A stretch of 64,000 nucleotides of DNA from Oscillospiraceae bacterium. Lineage in GTDB: Bacteria > Bacillota > Clostridia > Oscillospirales > Oscillospiraceae. The notes beneath the pieces are model-generated. The model was not told where the DNA came from. It worked only from the letters and a program-made list of their open reading frames with translations, and did not search any database. Shown here in pieces: positions 1-8,423 of this stretch (position 1 is the first letter of the stretch; every line of letters starts with the position of its first letter). Position numbers and translations under genes: made by a program. The stretch covers positions 37,206 to 101,205 of the forward strand of contig JAHHSG010000004.1 of NCBI GenBank assembly GCA_020025305.1, written 5' to 3'.

Positions 1-1002
1 AATACGGATGCCGCGATGGGCATGCAATTCTACCAATTCCCGAGCCAGCTGCCCAGGATTGTGACGCACTTTGCCGTTCTCCACCGCAGCTATCGGCGCC
101 GTAAGTATTTCCACGCCCAGCGCTTCACAGGTCTCTTTGTCACAGAAAATCGTATCACAGCCCTCCTGCCGATAGCGCTGGACGATGGCGGCAGGAATGG
201 TACCGTTATTAATCAGGCACAAGTCAAAAAGCCCCTCATAGGCGTGGTTAAATAGGGCACGGATATGGTCGGAAACGGTATACCCTTCTGTTTCCCCTAA
301 CTGCGTCATTATGTTGCAGGCATAGATTTTCATGGCCTTGCTGCTGCGGATGGCCTCTGTGATCCCATCTACCAGAAGATTGGGAATGATACTGGTATAG
401 AGACTGCCGGGAGCAAAAACAATCATCTCCGCTTGTGCAATCGCCTGCAGGGCAGATTCCAGCGCCGGTGGGTGCTCTGGAAGCAGGCGCACTTTGCGAA
501 TACGGCAGTTCTGCTCTTTTTTAAACTGGGCAATACTGGACTCCCCTACCACCGTAGCGCCGTTTTCAAATTCCGCTTCCAGCTGCACATCGGCGGTGGT
601 TACAGGCAAAACCCGGCCGGTAATTGCCAGCACCTGACTCATACCGTCCACAGCCTGATCGAAGGTCGGCAGAATGCCGTGGAGTGCCGCCAGCAGTAGA
701 TTTCCAAAACTCTGTCCCGCCAGTGCGCCGTCCTGAAAACGATACTGCAGCAGCTGTACCATCAACGGCTCGGCATTAGCCAGTGCCTCCATGCAGTGGC
801 GGATATCGCCGGGAGGCGGCATCCCCAGATCCTGCCGAAGCACACCGGAGCCGCCGCCGTCATCTGCCACAGTGACAATGGCCGTAATATGCTTTGTATA
901 TAGCTTTAAACCGCGCAAAAGCGTCGATAGTCCTGTTCCTCCACCAATAGCCACGACGCGTGGGCCGTGTTCCGGGGGAATGTGATAGATACTGGAGCTC
1001 AT
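1..1002 (-). CDS. yvcK: YvcK/CofD-like gluconeogenesis factor (C-terminus off the window)
   Basis: Partial gene: 334 codons are visible and the stop lies left of the window. The product belongs to the YvcK family (CofD-like fold), which in Bacillus is needed for growth on gluconeogenic carbon sources and for proper placement of wall-synthesis proteins; it binds UDP-sugars rather than making F420. Visible support is the glycine-rich nucleotide-binding motif AIGGGTGLSTLLRG at residues 18-30 and VADDGGGSG at 44-52. The start is the ATG at 1002, preceded by AAAGGAG, 12 nt downstream of the rapZ stop. It is the last visible gene of the hprK-glk-murB-rapZ-yvcK run, the usual Firmicutes order, in which whiA often follows. 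Confidence 0.93.
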   Translation of the reverse strand, partial: MSSSIYHIPPEHGPRVVAIGGGTGLSTLLRGLKLYTKHITAIVTVADDGGGSGVLRQDLGMPPPGDIRHCMEALANAEPLMVQLLQYRFQDGALAGQSFGNLLLAALHGILPTFDQAVDGMSQVLAITGRVLPVTTADVQLEAEFENGATVVGESSIAQFKKEQNCRIRKVRLLPEHPPALESALQAIAQAEMIVFAPGSLYTSIIPNLLVDGITEAIRSSKAMKIYACNIMTQLGETEGYTVSDHIRALFNHAYEGLFDLCLINNGTIPAAIVQRYRQEGCDTIFCDKETCEALGVEILTAPIAAVENGKVRHNPGQLARELVELHAHRGIRI

Positions 1003-1014
1003 AGCATCGCTCCT

Positions 1015-1872
1015 TTAGCGGGAAATATCCCGATGGTTTTCCGTCACTTGATACCCCTCCTTGGCGATGTAGCTAGTGATTTCGTGAGCAATAGCAACGG
1101 AGCGATGATGGCCTCCGGTGCAGCCAATGGCCACCACCAAAACGCTCTTTCCCTCTTCGGCATAGAGCGGCAGAAGGAAGCTGAGCATATTCTCCAGCTG
1201 CTTCAAAAATTCATGGGTCTGCTGAAAACCGAAAACGAATTCCTGCACCGCACTATCCAAACCGGTCTTGTGCTTTAGCTCCTCTACATAGTAAGGATTA
1301 GGCATAAAGCGTACATCGAATACCAAATCGGCTTCCAGCGGAATGCCATGCTTAAAACCGAAGGACTGGACATTGATGTTAAGACCGTTACGGCTGTTCT
1401 GATCTCCGAAGAGACTGAGAATCTCACCACGCAGCTTGGCCGTAGAGAAGGCGGTGGTGTCCAACACAAAATCGGCATGATCCCGCACCGGCTGCATCAT
1501 TTCCCGCTCCAGCTGCACCGCCTGCTCCACGTTTAGCTTCTTTCCTGCCAACGGATGCACGCGCCGTGTCTCCTTATAGCGGTTGATAATGGTACGGGTG
1601 TCCGCCTCTAAAAACAGCAGTCGGCATTTAACACCGCTCTCCTTGATTTTCTCCACGGTTTCAATCAGCAGATCAAATGGCTCACCGGCACGCACATCAT
1701 ACACCAATGCCACATGGTCGTAGCGACCGCAGGATGTGGCACAGAAAGCGGCAAATTTCGCCATCATCTCCGCCGGCAGATTGTCAACGATATAGTAACC
1801 GATATCCTCCAGATAAGAGGCAGCCCGGCTTTTGCCGCCGCCGGAAAGCCCGGATATAATTAAAATTTCCAT
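1015..1872 (-). CDS. rapZ: RNase adapter / nucleotide-binding protein RapZ (YvcJ)
   Basis: 285 residues, the normal family length. In Bacillus YvcJ is a GTP/ATP-binding protein; in E. coli RapZ guides RNase E to small RNAs that control amino-sugar synthesis. The P-loop GLSGGGKS is at residues 8-15, DNLP follows at about 31, and the conserved C-terminal block GCTGGHHRSVAIA starts near residue 250. It lies between murB and yvcK, with short gaps and the same strand, so it is probably cotranscribed. The link to peptidoglycan precursor supply fits murB next door. The family call is firm; the exact role in Clostridia is inferred. Confidence 0.95.
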   Translation of the reverse strand: MEILIISGLSGGGKSRAASYLEDIGYYIVDNLPAEMMAKFAAFCATSCGRYDHVALVYDVRAGEPFDLLIETVEKIKESGVKCRLLFLEADTRTIINRYKETRRVHPLAGKKLNVEQAVQLEREMMQPVRDHADFVLDTTAFSTAKLRGEILSLFGDQNSRNGLNINVQSFGFKHGIPLEADLVFDVRFMPNPYYVEELKHKTGLDSAVQEFVFGFQQTHEFLKQLENMLSFLLPLYAEEGKSVLVVAIGCTGGHHRSVAIAHEITSYIAKEGYQVTENHRDISR

Positions 1873-1882
1873 GAATACCTCC

Positions 1883-2797
1883 TTAGGGAATCATCTTCAC
1901 TTCAGGCTCCAACAGGACACCCCACTGCTCCAGTACTCGCTTTTGTACCTGAGTAATCAGCCGCTTCACATCCTCGCAAGTGGCATCGCCGATGTTAATG
2001 ACAAAACCTGCGTGTTTTTCGGATACTTGTGCGCCGCCCACTGTCAGCCCCTTAAGCCCCGTCTTTTCAATGAGTGTACCGGCATAATTCCCTATGGGAC
2101 GCTTGAACGTGCTGCCGGCGCTGGGGTATTCCAGCGGCTGGCTCTGCTTCCGGCGCGCCATCAGGTCATCCATCTTGGCACGAATCTCCAGCGGATCCCC
2201 TTTGGTAAGGCGGAGTGCTGCCCCCAGAATCACAATCTCCGGCTGATTGGAAAAAATACTGCGGCGGTAGGAGAACTGTAATTCCTCCCCGGTTAAATGG
2301 CGGATCCCATCGGGAAACAGTGCGGTGACCTCCGTTACCACCTGACTCATTTCGCCGCCATAAGCACCGGCATTCATACAAATACCGCCGCCAAGGCTGC
2401 CGGGAATGCCGTGGGCAAACTCTAACCCGGCAAGTCCGGCCTGCTGGGCAAAAACGGCGAGCCGTGCAAGAGAAATACCGGCATCTGCTTCCAACGTTAC
2501 ATCGCCCGTGGAACGCACCGCAGACATATGTTCCGCGGTTTTGATCACCAGTGTGTCAAGCCCTGCATCATCTACCAGAAGATTCGTTCCTTTTCCTAAA
2601 ATAAACGGGCGTATACCGCACTCCTGGGCAAGCCCCATCAAAATCACCAACTGCTCCCGATTTTTCGGGAACGCCATCCTTCGAGCGGCGCCGCCCACAC
2701 GGAACGAGGTGTGCCGCTTCATGGATACCTCCTGCTCTACCGAAAGATCCGGCAGATTTTCCTTTATTTTCTGATCTAATATCTCATACCAGAGCAT
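1883..2797 (-). CDS. murB: UDP-N-acetylenolpyruvoylglucosamine reductase MurB
   Basis: 304 residues. MurB is the cytoplasmic FAD enzyme that reduces enolpyruvyl-UDP-GlcNAc to UDP-MurNAc with NADPH, the second committed step of peptidoglycan synthesis. Visible motifs are the FAD-binding GKGTNLLVDD, HGIPGSLGGGICMNAGAYG, the catalytic serine region SAGSTFKRP and the C-terminal LLEPEVK with the catalytic glutamate. An upstream ATG at 2818 is in frame, but GGAGG sits inside that extension 8 nt before the ATG at 2797, so the inner ATG is chosen. It follows the ROK kinase gene by a few dozen bases. Confidence 0.96.
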   Translation of the reverse strand: MLWYEILDQKIKENLPDLSVEQEVSMKRHTSFRVGGAARRMAFPKNREQLVILMGLAQECGIRPFILGKGTNLLVDDAGLDTLVIKTAEHMSAVRSTGDVTLEADAGISLARLAVFAQQAGLAGLEFAHGIPGSLGGGICMNAGAYGGEMSQVVTEVTALFPDGIRHLTGEELQFSYRRSIFSNQPEIVILGAALRLTKGDPLEIRAKMDDLMARRKQSQPLEYPSAGSTFKRPIGNYAGTLIEKTGLKGLTVGGAQVSEKHAGFVINIGDATCEDVKRLITQVQKRVLEQWGVLLEPEVKMIP

Positions 2798-2821
2798 ATT
2801 TGTTCCTCCAAAAATCATGTC

Positions 2822-3781
2822 TCACCGCTTCATCTTACCAAGCAGAGCCGCACCGACAATCCCCGCATCATTCCCCAGCTGTGCCTTGACAATCCGGGTC
2901 ATTTTATCCCGGTTGCAGGGAATGCTCTCCTTGGCCACCTGCTGCTGCACGGGAATGAGCAGCTGGGCGTCCGACTCATGGCTGACACCGCCGCCAATGG
3001 CCAATGTATCGGGCTGAAAAATATTGATAAGGTTGGTGATGCCTATGGATAGGTACCGAATGTACATATCACATACACGCTGCCCCACCGGATCTCCCTG
3101 TCGGGCCGCAATAAAGGCTGACCGACCGCTGACCTCGCCGCCATTCTCTGCGACTACTTGGGCAAGAATGCTGTGGGGATTGCGCTCTAACGCCTGCTGT
3201 GTCAGGCGCTTGAGGGCGCTGGCAGAAGCATATTGCTCCCAGCAGCCCCGCCGACCGCAGGGGCACAGTTCACCATCGGCAACAATGCACATATGGCCCA
3301 CCTCGCCTGCCATGCCATTGGAACCGTGGAAGATTTTCCCGTTGTGAATGATACCGCCCCCGATCCCCGTGCCCAGTGTAATGGTCACAAACCGCTTGCT
3401 GTTCCGCCCCGCACCGACATAATACTCCGCCACAGCCGCACAGTTGGCATCGTTTTCGATATAGAGCGGCAGTCGGAGATAGCGATGAAAAAGGCGGCGC
3501 AAAGGCACGTTGCGCAGCGGCAGATTGCAGGTATAGAGAATGGAGCCGGAGCGGATCTCCACTGCGCCGGGGACGCCCACGCCTACCGAAGCGATCTCGT
3601 CCAAGGAAATGTTCGCAGCGGCTGTCAGGTTTTGAATCATGGACACCATAGTCCGGGCCAGCTTCTCCTGATTGTCAATCTGAGCGATCTTCATTTTTTG
3701 CAGTGTCAAAATCTGACCTGCCTCATTTACCAGTCCGGCTTTTAGGTTAGTGCCGCCGATATCAATGCCAATATATGTCAT
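2822..3781 (-). CDS. glcK: ROK-family glucokinase
   Basis: 319 residues, typical of Gram-positive ROK glucokinases that phosphorylate glucose with ATP in the cytoplasm. The N-terminal phosphate motif GIDIGGTNLKAG is at residues 5-16, a second glycine motif GTGIGGGIIHNGK follows, and the ROK zinc site CPCGRRGCWEQ is intact. Its ATG overlaps the hprK stop in an ATGA junction, so the two are translationally coupled. A glucose kinase between HPr kinase and murB joins carbon sensing to wall-precursor synthesis. Substrate could be another sugar (ManNAc or fructose); glucokinase is the best call from motif and length. Confidence 0.88.
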   Translation of the reverse strand: MTYIGIDIGGTNLKAGLVNEAGQILTLQKMKIAQIDNQEKLARTMVSMIQNLTAAANISLDEIASVGVGVPGAVEIRSGSILYTCNLPLRNVPLRRLFHRYLRLPLYIENDANCAAVAEYYVGAGRNSKRFVTITLGTGIGGGIIHNGKIFHGSNGMAGEVGHMCIVADGELCPCGRRGCWEQYASASALKRLTQQALERNPHSILAQVVAENGGEVSGRSAFIAARQGDPVGQRVCDMYIRYLSIGITNLINIFQPDTLAIGGGVSHESDAQLLIPVQQQVAKESIPCNRDKMTRIVKAQLGNDAGIVGAALLGKMKR

Positions 3782-4737
3782 CGAGTCTCCTTTGCCTGCC
3801 GGGCCATTTCATCTACTTTTCGGTCAAACTGTGCCACAAAGTTTCCGGCAGGATTGTCACCGTAGGCCATCTGCCGGTTTTTCATGGTTGCGATCTCTAC
3901 AATACCCGCTAAATTACGGCCCGGGCGCACGGGGATGGTCAAGTAGGGCACAGAAACACCCAGCATGGTGTAGGTGTCCTCGCCAAGCCCCAGCCGATCA
4001 TAAAACTTTCCGTCAACCCACTGCTCCAGCTGCACCACCATGTCAATCTCCGTTTCAAACTGCACAGCTCCCATACCAAAGAGCTTCTGCACATCAATGA
4101 TACCTACACCACGGATCTCCACATAGTGCCGAATGATCTCCGGTGCCGTACCGTACAAAGAGTTGGAGACCTGTCGTATCTCCACGGCATCATCGGCCAC
4201 CAGTCGATGCCCTCGCTTTAAAAGCTCAATGGCTGTCTCACTTTTTCCGATGCCGCTGTCACCCAGCAGAAAAACGCCCTGTCCGTAAATATTCATTAAA
4301 ACGCCGTGGCGCACGATCTGGGGAGCCAGCGCACGGTTAAGATAGTCAATGATATGGCTGGTCAGTTCTACGGTCTGCAGATCCGTACGCAGCAGCGTTC
4401 GGTCGTGCTTTTTGGCAAGCTCCAGCAGCTCCGGGAACACCTCCATATTTCGTGCAATGATCAGCGCCGGGATTTCACAGCGCAGAAAATTCTCAAATAC
4501 GCTGCGCCGCTGGGAAATATCCATGGCGCGCAGGAATGTCATCTCCGCCTTACCGAGGATCTGCAGACGCCGAGGCTCAAAATAGTCATAGAACCCCACC
4601 AGTTGCAAAGCCGGACGGTTCACATCGGAAATTGTGATCTCTCGGGTGTCATAGTCAGAACCTTTATGCAAAATTTCCAGATGGAAACTTTCCACCAGCC
4701 GGCTCAGTTTTGCAGGGGTGCGCTTTACTTTTTCCAT
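3778..4737 (-). CDS. hprK: HPr kinase/phosphorylase
   Basis: 319 residues. HprK phosphorylates and dephosphorylates Ser46 of the PTS carrier HPr and so controls CcpA-mediated catabolite repression. The Walker A GDSGIGKSETA, the following VADDAVEIR and the family signature EIRGVGIIDVQKLFGMGAV are all present. The ATG at 4737 has AGGAGG ten bases upstream. It is the first gene of the visible minus-strand run and has its own promoter at 4813-4841. No HPr gene is in the window. Confidence 0.96.
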   Translation of the reverse strand: MEKVKRTPAKLSRLVESFHLEILHKGSDYDTREITISDVNRPALQLVGFYDYFEPRRLQILGKAEMTFLRAMDISQRRSVFENFLRCEIPALIIARNMEVFPELLELAKKHDRTLLRTDLQTVELTSHIIDYLNRALAPQIVRHGVLMNIYGQGVFLLGDSGIGKSETAIELLKRGHRLVADDAVEIRQVSNSLYGTAPEIIRHYVEIRGVGIIDVQKLFGMGAVQFETEIDMVVQLEQWVDGKFYDRLGLGEDTYTMLGVSVPYLTIPVRPGRNLAGIVEIATMKNRQMAYGDNPAGNFVAQFDRKVDEMARQAKETR

Positions 4738-4812
4738 TCTCAGTATCCTCCTGTAGGCAGGGGTTAGAGCAGATGCTTTTTACAACAACTCTACCGGAAT
4801 TTATATTACTTT

Positions 4813-4841
4813 ATTATAACTTATGTACTAACTTTTCGCAA
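4813..4841 (-). promoter_or_regulatory. Sigma-A promoter of the hprK operon
   Basis: On the minus strand TTGCGA (4841-4836), a 17-bp spacer and TATAAT (4818-4813), about 75 bp upstream of the hprK start. Confidence 0.7.
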
Positions 4842-4888
4842 TACTTTCCGGACCGCACAAAATTTTTTGCTATTTTTGAAAATAGCCC

Positions 4889-4917
4889 TTGCAATTTGTG
4901 CCATAATCTGCTAAGAT
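4889..4917 (+). promoter_or_regulatory. Sigma-A promoter of rpmB
   Basis: TTGCAA, 17-bp spacer, TAAGAT; start of transcription would be about 55 bp before rpmB. It is divergent from the hprK promoter. Confidence 0.65.
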
Positions 4918-4977
4918 ATTCAATGCTTGCAAATGTAGTGTGAGCATAATGTTAGTTACAGCAAGGAGGTGCAACGG

Positions 4978-5166
4978 ATGGCTAAGTGCGAATTCTGCGA
5001 CAAGGGCGTAAACTTTGGTATCAAGGTTTCCCATTCCCACAGACGTTCCAATCGTCCCTGGAAGCCCAATGTCAAGCGTGTAAAGGCATTGATCAATGGC
5101 ACGCCTCGCCATGTGTATGTTTGTACCCGGTGCTTGCGTTCCGGCAAAGTTACCAGAGCAATCTGA
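4978..5166 (+). CDS. rpmB: 50S ribosomal protein L28
   Basis: 62 residues starting MAKCEFCDKGVNFG, a structural protein of the large ribosomal subunit. Two CxxC pairs (CEFC near the N-terminus and CTRC near residue 50) form a zinc ribbon, so this is the zinc-containing form. The ATG at 4978 is chosen because AAGGAGG lies 8 nt upstream; an ATG three codons earlier would place that site too close. The gene stands alone with its own promoter and terminator. Confidence 0.97.
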   Translation: MAKCEFCDKGVNFGIKVSHSHRRSNRPWKPNVKRVKALINGTPRHVYVCTRCLRSGKVTRAI

Positions 5167-5182
5167 TCATGGTTGGATTTAG

Positions 5183-5220
5183 AATAAACGGTATCAAGGC
5201 GCTGCCTGATACCGTTTATT
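5183..5220 (+). terminator. rpmB terminator
   Basis: Perfect 14-bp stem (AATAAACGGTATCA and its complement) with a 10-nt loop, followed by TTATT, 16 nt after the rpmB stop. Confidence 0.8.
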
Positions 5221-5289
5221 TTATTGTCTGCACTTTCCCTTTGGGCGTGAAATACTGCAAGATAATGGAAAAAATGGTATACAAGAAAC

Positions 5290-5322
5290 AAAAAGGATGA
5301 CATTTTCGATGTCATCCTTTTT
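5290..5322 (-). terminator. Terminator of the DUF2500 gene (could act on both strands)
   Basis: AAAAAGGATGACA paired with TGTCATCCTTTTT around a short loop. It lies just past the stop of the minus-strand gene and has a T-run on either strand. Confidence 0.8.
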
Positions 5323-5336
5323 ATTTTCTCGGCTTT

Positions 5337-5687
5337 TTATGGATTCTCACTTACCTGTTTAGATAAGGGCTGAAACTCCAAGAACTTAGTTCCCTGAAAA
5401 ATAATCTTGACCTTATCCCCTTCGTTGAGCTGCTCATACACGTCCTCTGGCACGGCAAACTCAATAGGCTCATCGTTTTTCAACCGAAAAACAACGGAGC
5501 ACTCCGCAGGACTATGGGAATGCTGCTGCTTTTGCTTAGAGTGGACCACTACCTCCGCCCCCAATCTGGGGGAACGTCTGTTTCTCCGCCAAGAGGTAGC
5601 AGTACGAGCAACGCCTGATGTAAAAATAGCCAGCACGGCAAGGATCGCAACGGAAATCACGAGGTTCATCATCTGTGGTTTGTCCAT
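5337..5687 (-). CDS. DUF2500 domain-containing membrane protein
   Basis: 116 residues. One N-terminal membrane segment spans about residues 8-27 (VISVAILAVLAIFTSGVA), then a basic linker and a small beta-rich domain. The C-terminal half has the DUF2500 pattern: VVFRLKNDEPIEFAVPEDVYEQL, then EGDKVKIIFQGTKFLEF (an aspartate-lysine GD.. turn and FQGT.FL.F ending). Proteins of this family are small membrane-anchored proteins of unknown function. It sits directly downstream of pcrA on the same strand, which I take as chance. Confidence 0.75.
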   Translation of the reverse strand: MDKPQMMNLVISVAILAVLAIFTSGVARTATSWRRNRRSPRLGAEVVVHSKQKQQHSHSPAECSVVFRLKNDEPIEFAVPEDVYEQLNEGDKVKIIFQGTKFLEFQPLSKQVSENP

Positions 5688-5705
5688 AATTCGTTCTCCT
5701 ATATT

Positions 5706-8135
5706 TTATTCTTTCTTCAAGTGGACTCCAGCCGCCTTCAGCATCAGCTTTTTGGTACCCACTTGATCAAAAGCTACTTCGATGAGCGCATCGCCGCCCA
5801 TAGGCCGCACACTAAGCACCATGCCGCGTCCAAAGGCATCATGTCGGACACTCTCGCCCGGCTGCAGCTGCAGCAGCGGGGTACTGCTTATGCCGCTCTT
5901 TCTTATACCGCCTGCCTCCGCCATGGGCTTATGGGGAATTGCTGTACGGGATGCATGGTTGGAAGATTGCGTAAATTGTCCCTCGCCGGACCATGTATCC
6001 TCCCAGTGAGAAGTCATCCGAGGCTCCGGTTTGCTGAGCCACTCCCGATTCTCCTCCGGAACTTCGTTGAGGAACCGAGACTCCATTGCCGGGGTCGTAC
6101 GACCATAAAGGGTACGCTGTCTGGCGTGGGTCATGGTCAATTTTTCCCGTGCACGGGTCATGGCCACATAGCACAGCCGCCGCTCTTCTTCCATCTCCTC
6201 CGGATCACCCATGGCACGGTTTCCGGGAAAAAGCCCGTCCTCCATCCCCACCACAAACACCTGCGGGAACTCCAAGCCCTTGGCGCTATGCATGGTCATC
6301 ATTGTGACGCAGTTATCCGCATCGTTTTGGCTGTCCAGATCGGTATAGAGTGCCACTTCATCCAAAAACCCGGACAGCGTGGGATTCTCCGGATCATTCT
6401 CCAGAAATGCCAGAATACTGGACGTCAGTTCCTGTACGTTCTCCAACCGGCCACGGCTCTCCATATCGTTCTTCTCCTGCAGCATGCGCACATAGCCTGT
6501 GCGCTCGCAGACGTATTCATAGAACTCCACCAGTCCCATGTCCTTGGTATGGCGCCGCATTTCTTCCATCATATCTGTAAAGGAAATTAACTTGCTTGCA
6601 GCCGATTTTAGTTCCGTATATTCACTTGCGTTGCGTAAAATGTCATAAAGCGGCACATGGTAGGCCGTAGCAAGCATCTGCGCCTTGTCCATGGTCGCCG
6701 TGCCGATCTTGCGTGCCGGCACATTGATGATTCGGCGGATGCGCAGATCATCTGCGGGATTATTGATCACGCACAAATAAGCCAACATATCCTTGACTTC
6801 GGCACGGTCAAAGAACTTCATACCGCCGATGACCTTATAAGGGACGCCATTGCGCTTGAAAGCATATTCCAGTGCATTGGACTGGGCATTGGTGCGGTAC
6901 AGAACGGCATGATCCTTCCAATCGGCCCCCCGATTGTAGTTCATCATGATCTGTCCCACCACAAAGTTGGCCTCGTCTCCTTCGTTAAAAGCGGTTTTGA
7001 TCGTAATCTTATCGCCGGCACCATTCTGGGTCCAAAGAGTTTTGCCCTTTCGTTCCGTATTGTTCCGGATCACCGCATTGGCAGCGTCCAGAATATTCTG
7101 CGTACTGCGGTAATTCTGCTCCAAACGAATAACGCGGGCGCTGCGATACTGCTTCTCAAAGCTGAGAATATTGGTAATGTCAGCACCGCGGAAACGATAA
7201 ATACTCTGGTCATCGTCACCAACCACACAGATATTCTTATGTCCGCCTGCCAACAGGCTTGCCAACATATACTGCATCTGGTTGGTGTCCTGATACTCAT
7301 CAATAAGGATGTAGCGGAACTTGCGTCGGTAGTAGTCCAACGTTTCACTACTGGTTTGCAGCAGTTCTACCGTATGGAGGATAATATCATCAAAGTCCAG
7401 AGCGTTGGCCTCCCGCAGGCGGCGGTTATACATGCTGTAGATCTTTCCAATACGGGTCTTGCGCCAATCATTCCGACTTTCGGCCTGCCGGGCAAACTCC
7501 TCCGGCGTCAGCATATTATTCTTAGCGTTAGAAATGGTGGACTGTACCTCTCGCACAGGGAAGCTCTTCTCCTCCAAATTCAGTTCTTTGAGGATGTCCT
7601 TGATGACGCGTTTGCTGTCGTCTGTATCATAAATAGTAAAGCTGCGGTCAAAGCCAATCTTATCAATATCCCGGCGCAGAATCCGCACGCAGGCGGAGTG
7701 GAAGGTCGCCGCCCACACATCCCGCGCCTCCTCCCCCAGCATGCGCTCCAGACGTTCCTTCAGTTCGCCCGCAGCCTTGTTGGTAAAGGTGATGGCTAAA
7801 ACTTCCCAAGGGCGAGCCGGCTCTACTGCGCACAGATACTGCATCAGAGGTTTTTGTGCCGGATCAGGGCTGCAAATATACTGCTCCAGAAACTCCACTT
7901 CATCGGTCGATATCGGAATAGGGATTTCCTCGGTGTCACTGCCTCGCCCATAGCGAAGCAGATTTGCCACACGGTTAATGAGAACCGTGGTCTTGCCGCT
8001 GCCTGCACCGGCCAGCAGCAGCAACGGCCCTTCAGTCGCCATAACGCCGTCGCGTTGCTTATCGTTCAATTGGGCATAGTCCAACTGGATCGCCTGCCGT
8101 CGTGCCCGGATAAATCTCTTCTCAAGTTCGTTCAT
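5706..8135 (-). CDS. pcrA: ATP-dependent DNA helicase PcrA/UvrD
   Basis: 809 residues. PcrA is the superfamily 1A 3'-5' helicase that acts in nucleotide excision repair, rolling-circle replication and removal of RNAP or RecA from DNA. Motif I is AGAGSGKTTVL, motif II ILIDEYQDTN, motif III GDDDQSIYRFRGA, motif IV QNYRST, and motifs V-VI MTMHSAKGLEF and VAMTRAREKL. Between motif I and Ia (AITFTNKAA) there is an extra acidic stretch of about 45 residues (near 58-103) not found in Bacillus PcrA. The ATG at 8135 follows GAAGAGG; an upstream in-frame start would place 21 low-complexity residues before the conserved beginning. The C-terminal segment ends with the DAFGRGMVLSV RNAP-binding-type fold. 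Confidence 0.96.
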   Translation of the reverse strand: MNELEKRFIRARRQAIQLDYAQLNDKQRDGVMATEGPLLLLAGAGSGKTTVLINRVANLLRYGRGSDTEEIPIPISTDEVEFLEQYICSPDPAQKPLMQYLCAVEPARPWEVLAITFTNKAAGELKERLERMLGEEARDVWAATFHSACVRILRRDIDKIGFDRSFTIYDTDDSKRVIKDILKELNLEEKSFPVREVQSTISNAKNNMLTPEEFARQAESRNDWRKTRIGKIYSMYNRRLREANALDFDDIILHTVELLQTSSETLDYYRRKFRYILIDEYQDTNQMQYMLASLLAGGHKNICVVGDDDQSIYRFRGADITNILSFEKQYRSARVIRLEQNYRSTQNILDAANAVIRNNTERKGKTLWTQNGAGDKITIKTAFNEGDEANFVVGQIMMNYNRGADWKDHAVLYRTNAQSNALEYAFKRNGVPYKVIGGMKFFDRAEVKDMLAYLCVINNPADDLRIRRIINVPARKIGTATMDKAQMLATAYHVPLYDILRNASEYTELKSAASKLISFTDMMEEMRRHTKDMGLVEFYEYVCERTGYVRMLQEKNDMESRGRLENVQELTSSILAFLENDPENPTLSGFLDEVALYTDLDSQNDADNCVTMMTMHSAKGLEFPQVFVVGMEDGLFPGNRAMGDPEEMEEERRLCYVAMTRAREKLTMTHARQRTLYGRTTPAMESRFLNEVPEENREWLSKPEPRMTSHWEDTWSGEGQFTQSSNHASRTAIPHKPMAEAGGIRKSGISSTPLLQLQPGESVRHDAFGRGMVLSVRPMGGDALIEVAFDQVGTKKLMLKAAGVHLKKE

Positions 8136-8166
8136 AATGTCCTCTTCTCTTTGGTTGTTCTCCCAT

Positions 8167-8195
8167 ATTCTAATACAGAATCCCCTTGGGGTCAA
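8167..8195 (-). promoter_or_regulatory. Sigma-A promoter of pcrA
   Basis: Minus-strand TTGACC (8195-8190), 17-bp spacer, TAGAAT (8172-8167), about 30 bp upstream of the start codon. Confidence 0.65.
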
Positions 8196-8214
8196 CACTG
8201 CATCCTGCGATATA

Positions 8215-8226
8215 GAATTTTTGTTC
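8215..8226. promoter_or_regulatory. Degenerate LexA (SOS) box
   Basis: GAATTTTTGTTC differs in one base from the Firmicutes GAAC-N4-GTTC core. It lies 27 bp before the first perfect box, between the divergent pcrA and SOS-operon promoters, so it could touch either. Confidence 0.4.
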
Positions 8227-8234
8227 GATAACTA

Positions 8235-8263
8235 TTGACAAGAACATCCGTTCGATTTATAAT
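8235..8263 (+). promoter_or_regulatory. Consensus sigma-A promoter of the SOS/radical SAM operon
   Basis: Perfect TTGACA (8235-8240), 17-bp spacer and perfect TATAAT (8258-8263). Such a fully consensus promoter would be very strong unless repressed; a LexA box fills the spacer. Confidence 0.9.
8242..8253. promoter_or_regulatory. LexA (SOS) box 1, inside the promoter spacer
   Basis: GAACATCCGTTC matches the Bacillus/Clostridium LexA core GAAC-N4-GTTC exactly and is followed by G, extending the dyad on one side. A repressor here would cover the space between -35 and -10. Confidence 0.85.
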
Positions 8264-8270
8264 GCCTATA

Positions 8271-8282
8271 GAACAAAAGTTC
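8271..8282. promoter_or_regulatory. LexA (SOS) box 2, just downstream of the start of transcription
   Basis: GAACAAAAGTTC is a second exact GAAC-N4-GTTC match, centred 29 bp after box 1, so both may be bound on nearly the same helix face. Confidence 0.8.
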
Positions 8283-8299
8283 CATAGGAGGATGAAAAC

Positions 8300-8413
8300 A
8301 TGATGACATTTGAAATGATAATGACTTTGCTGGGGGCCGCTTCCGTGGCATCAGGACTGGTACGGTTCTTCGATTTGCTGGATCATCCCCGTTCCCGGCG
8401 TCGGGCTGCCTGA
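8300..8413 (+). CDS. SOS-controlled 37-residue membrane miniprotein
   Basis: 37 residues beginning MMTFEMIMTLLGAAS. AGGAGG lies 5-8 nt before the tandem ATG codons, a good ribosome-binding site. One hydrophobic stretch covers about residues 6-24 (methionine, leucine, alanine, valine rich), followed by an arginine-rich tail (RSRRR), which predicts a single-pass membrane peptide with its C-terminus in the cytoplasm. It is the first gene after the LexA-box promoter, and its stop is only 10 nt before the radical SAM gene, which has no Shine-Dalgarno of its own. It may therefore be both a peptide and a translational-coupling leader. SOS-induced single-pass peptides such as TisB and SidA are known elsewhere; I see no sequence homology to them. 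Function unknown. Confidence 0.7.
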   Translation: MMTFEMIMTLLGAASVASGLVRFFDLLDHPRSRRRAA

Positions 8414-8423
8414 TATAAAAGAT

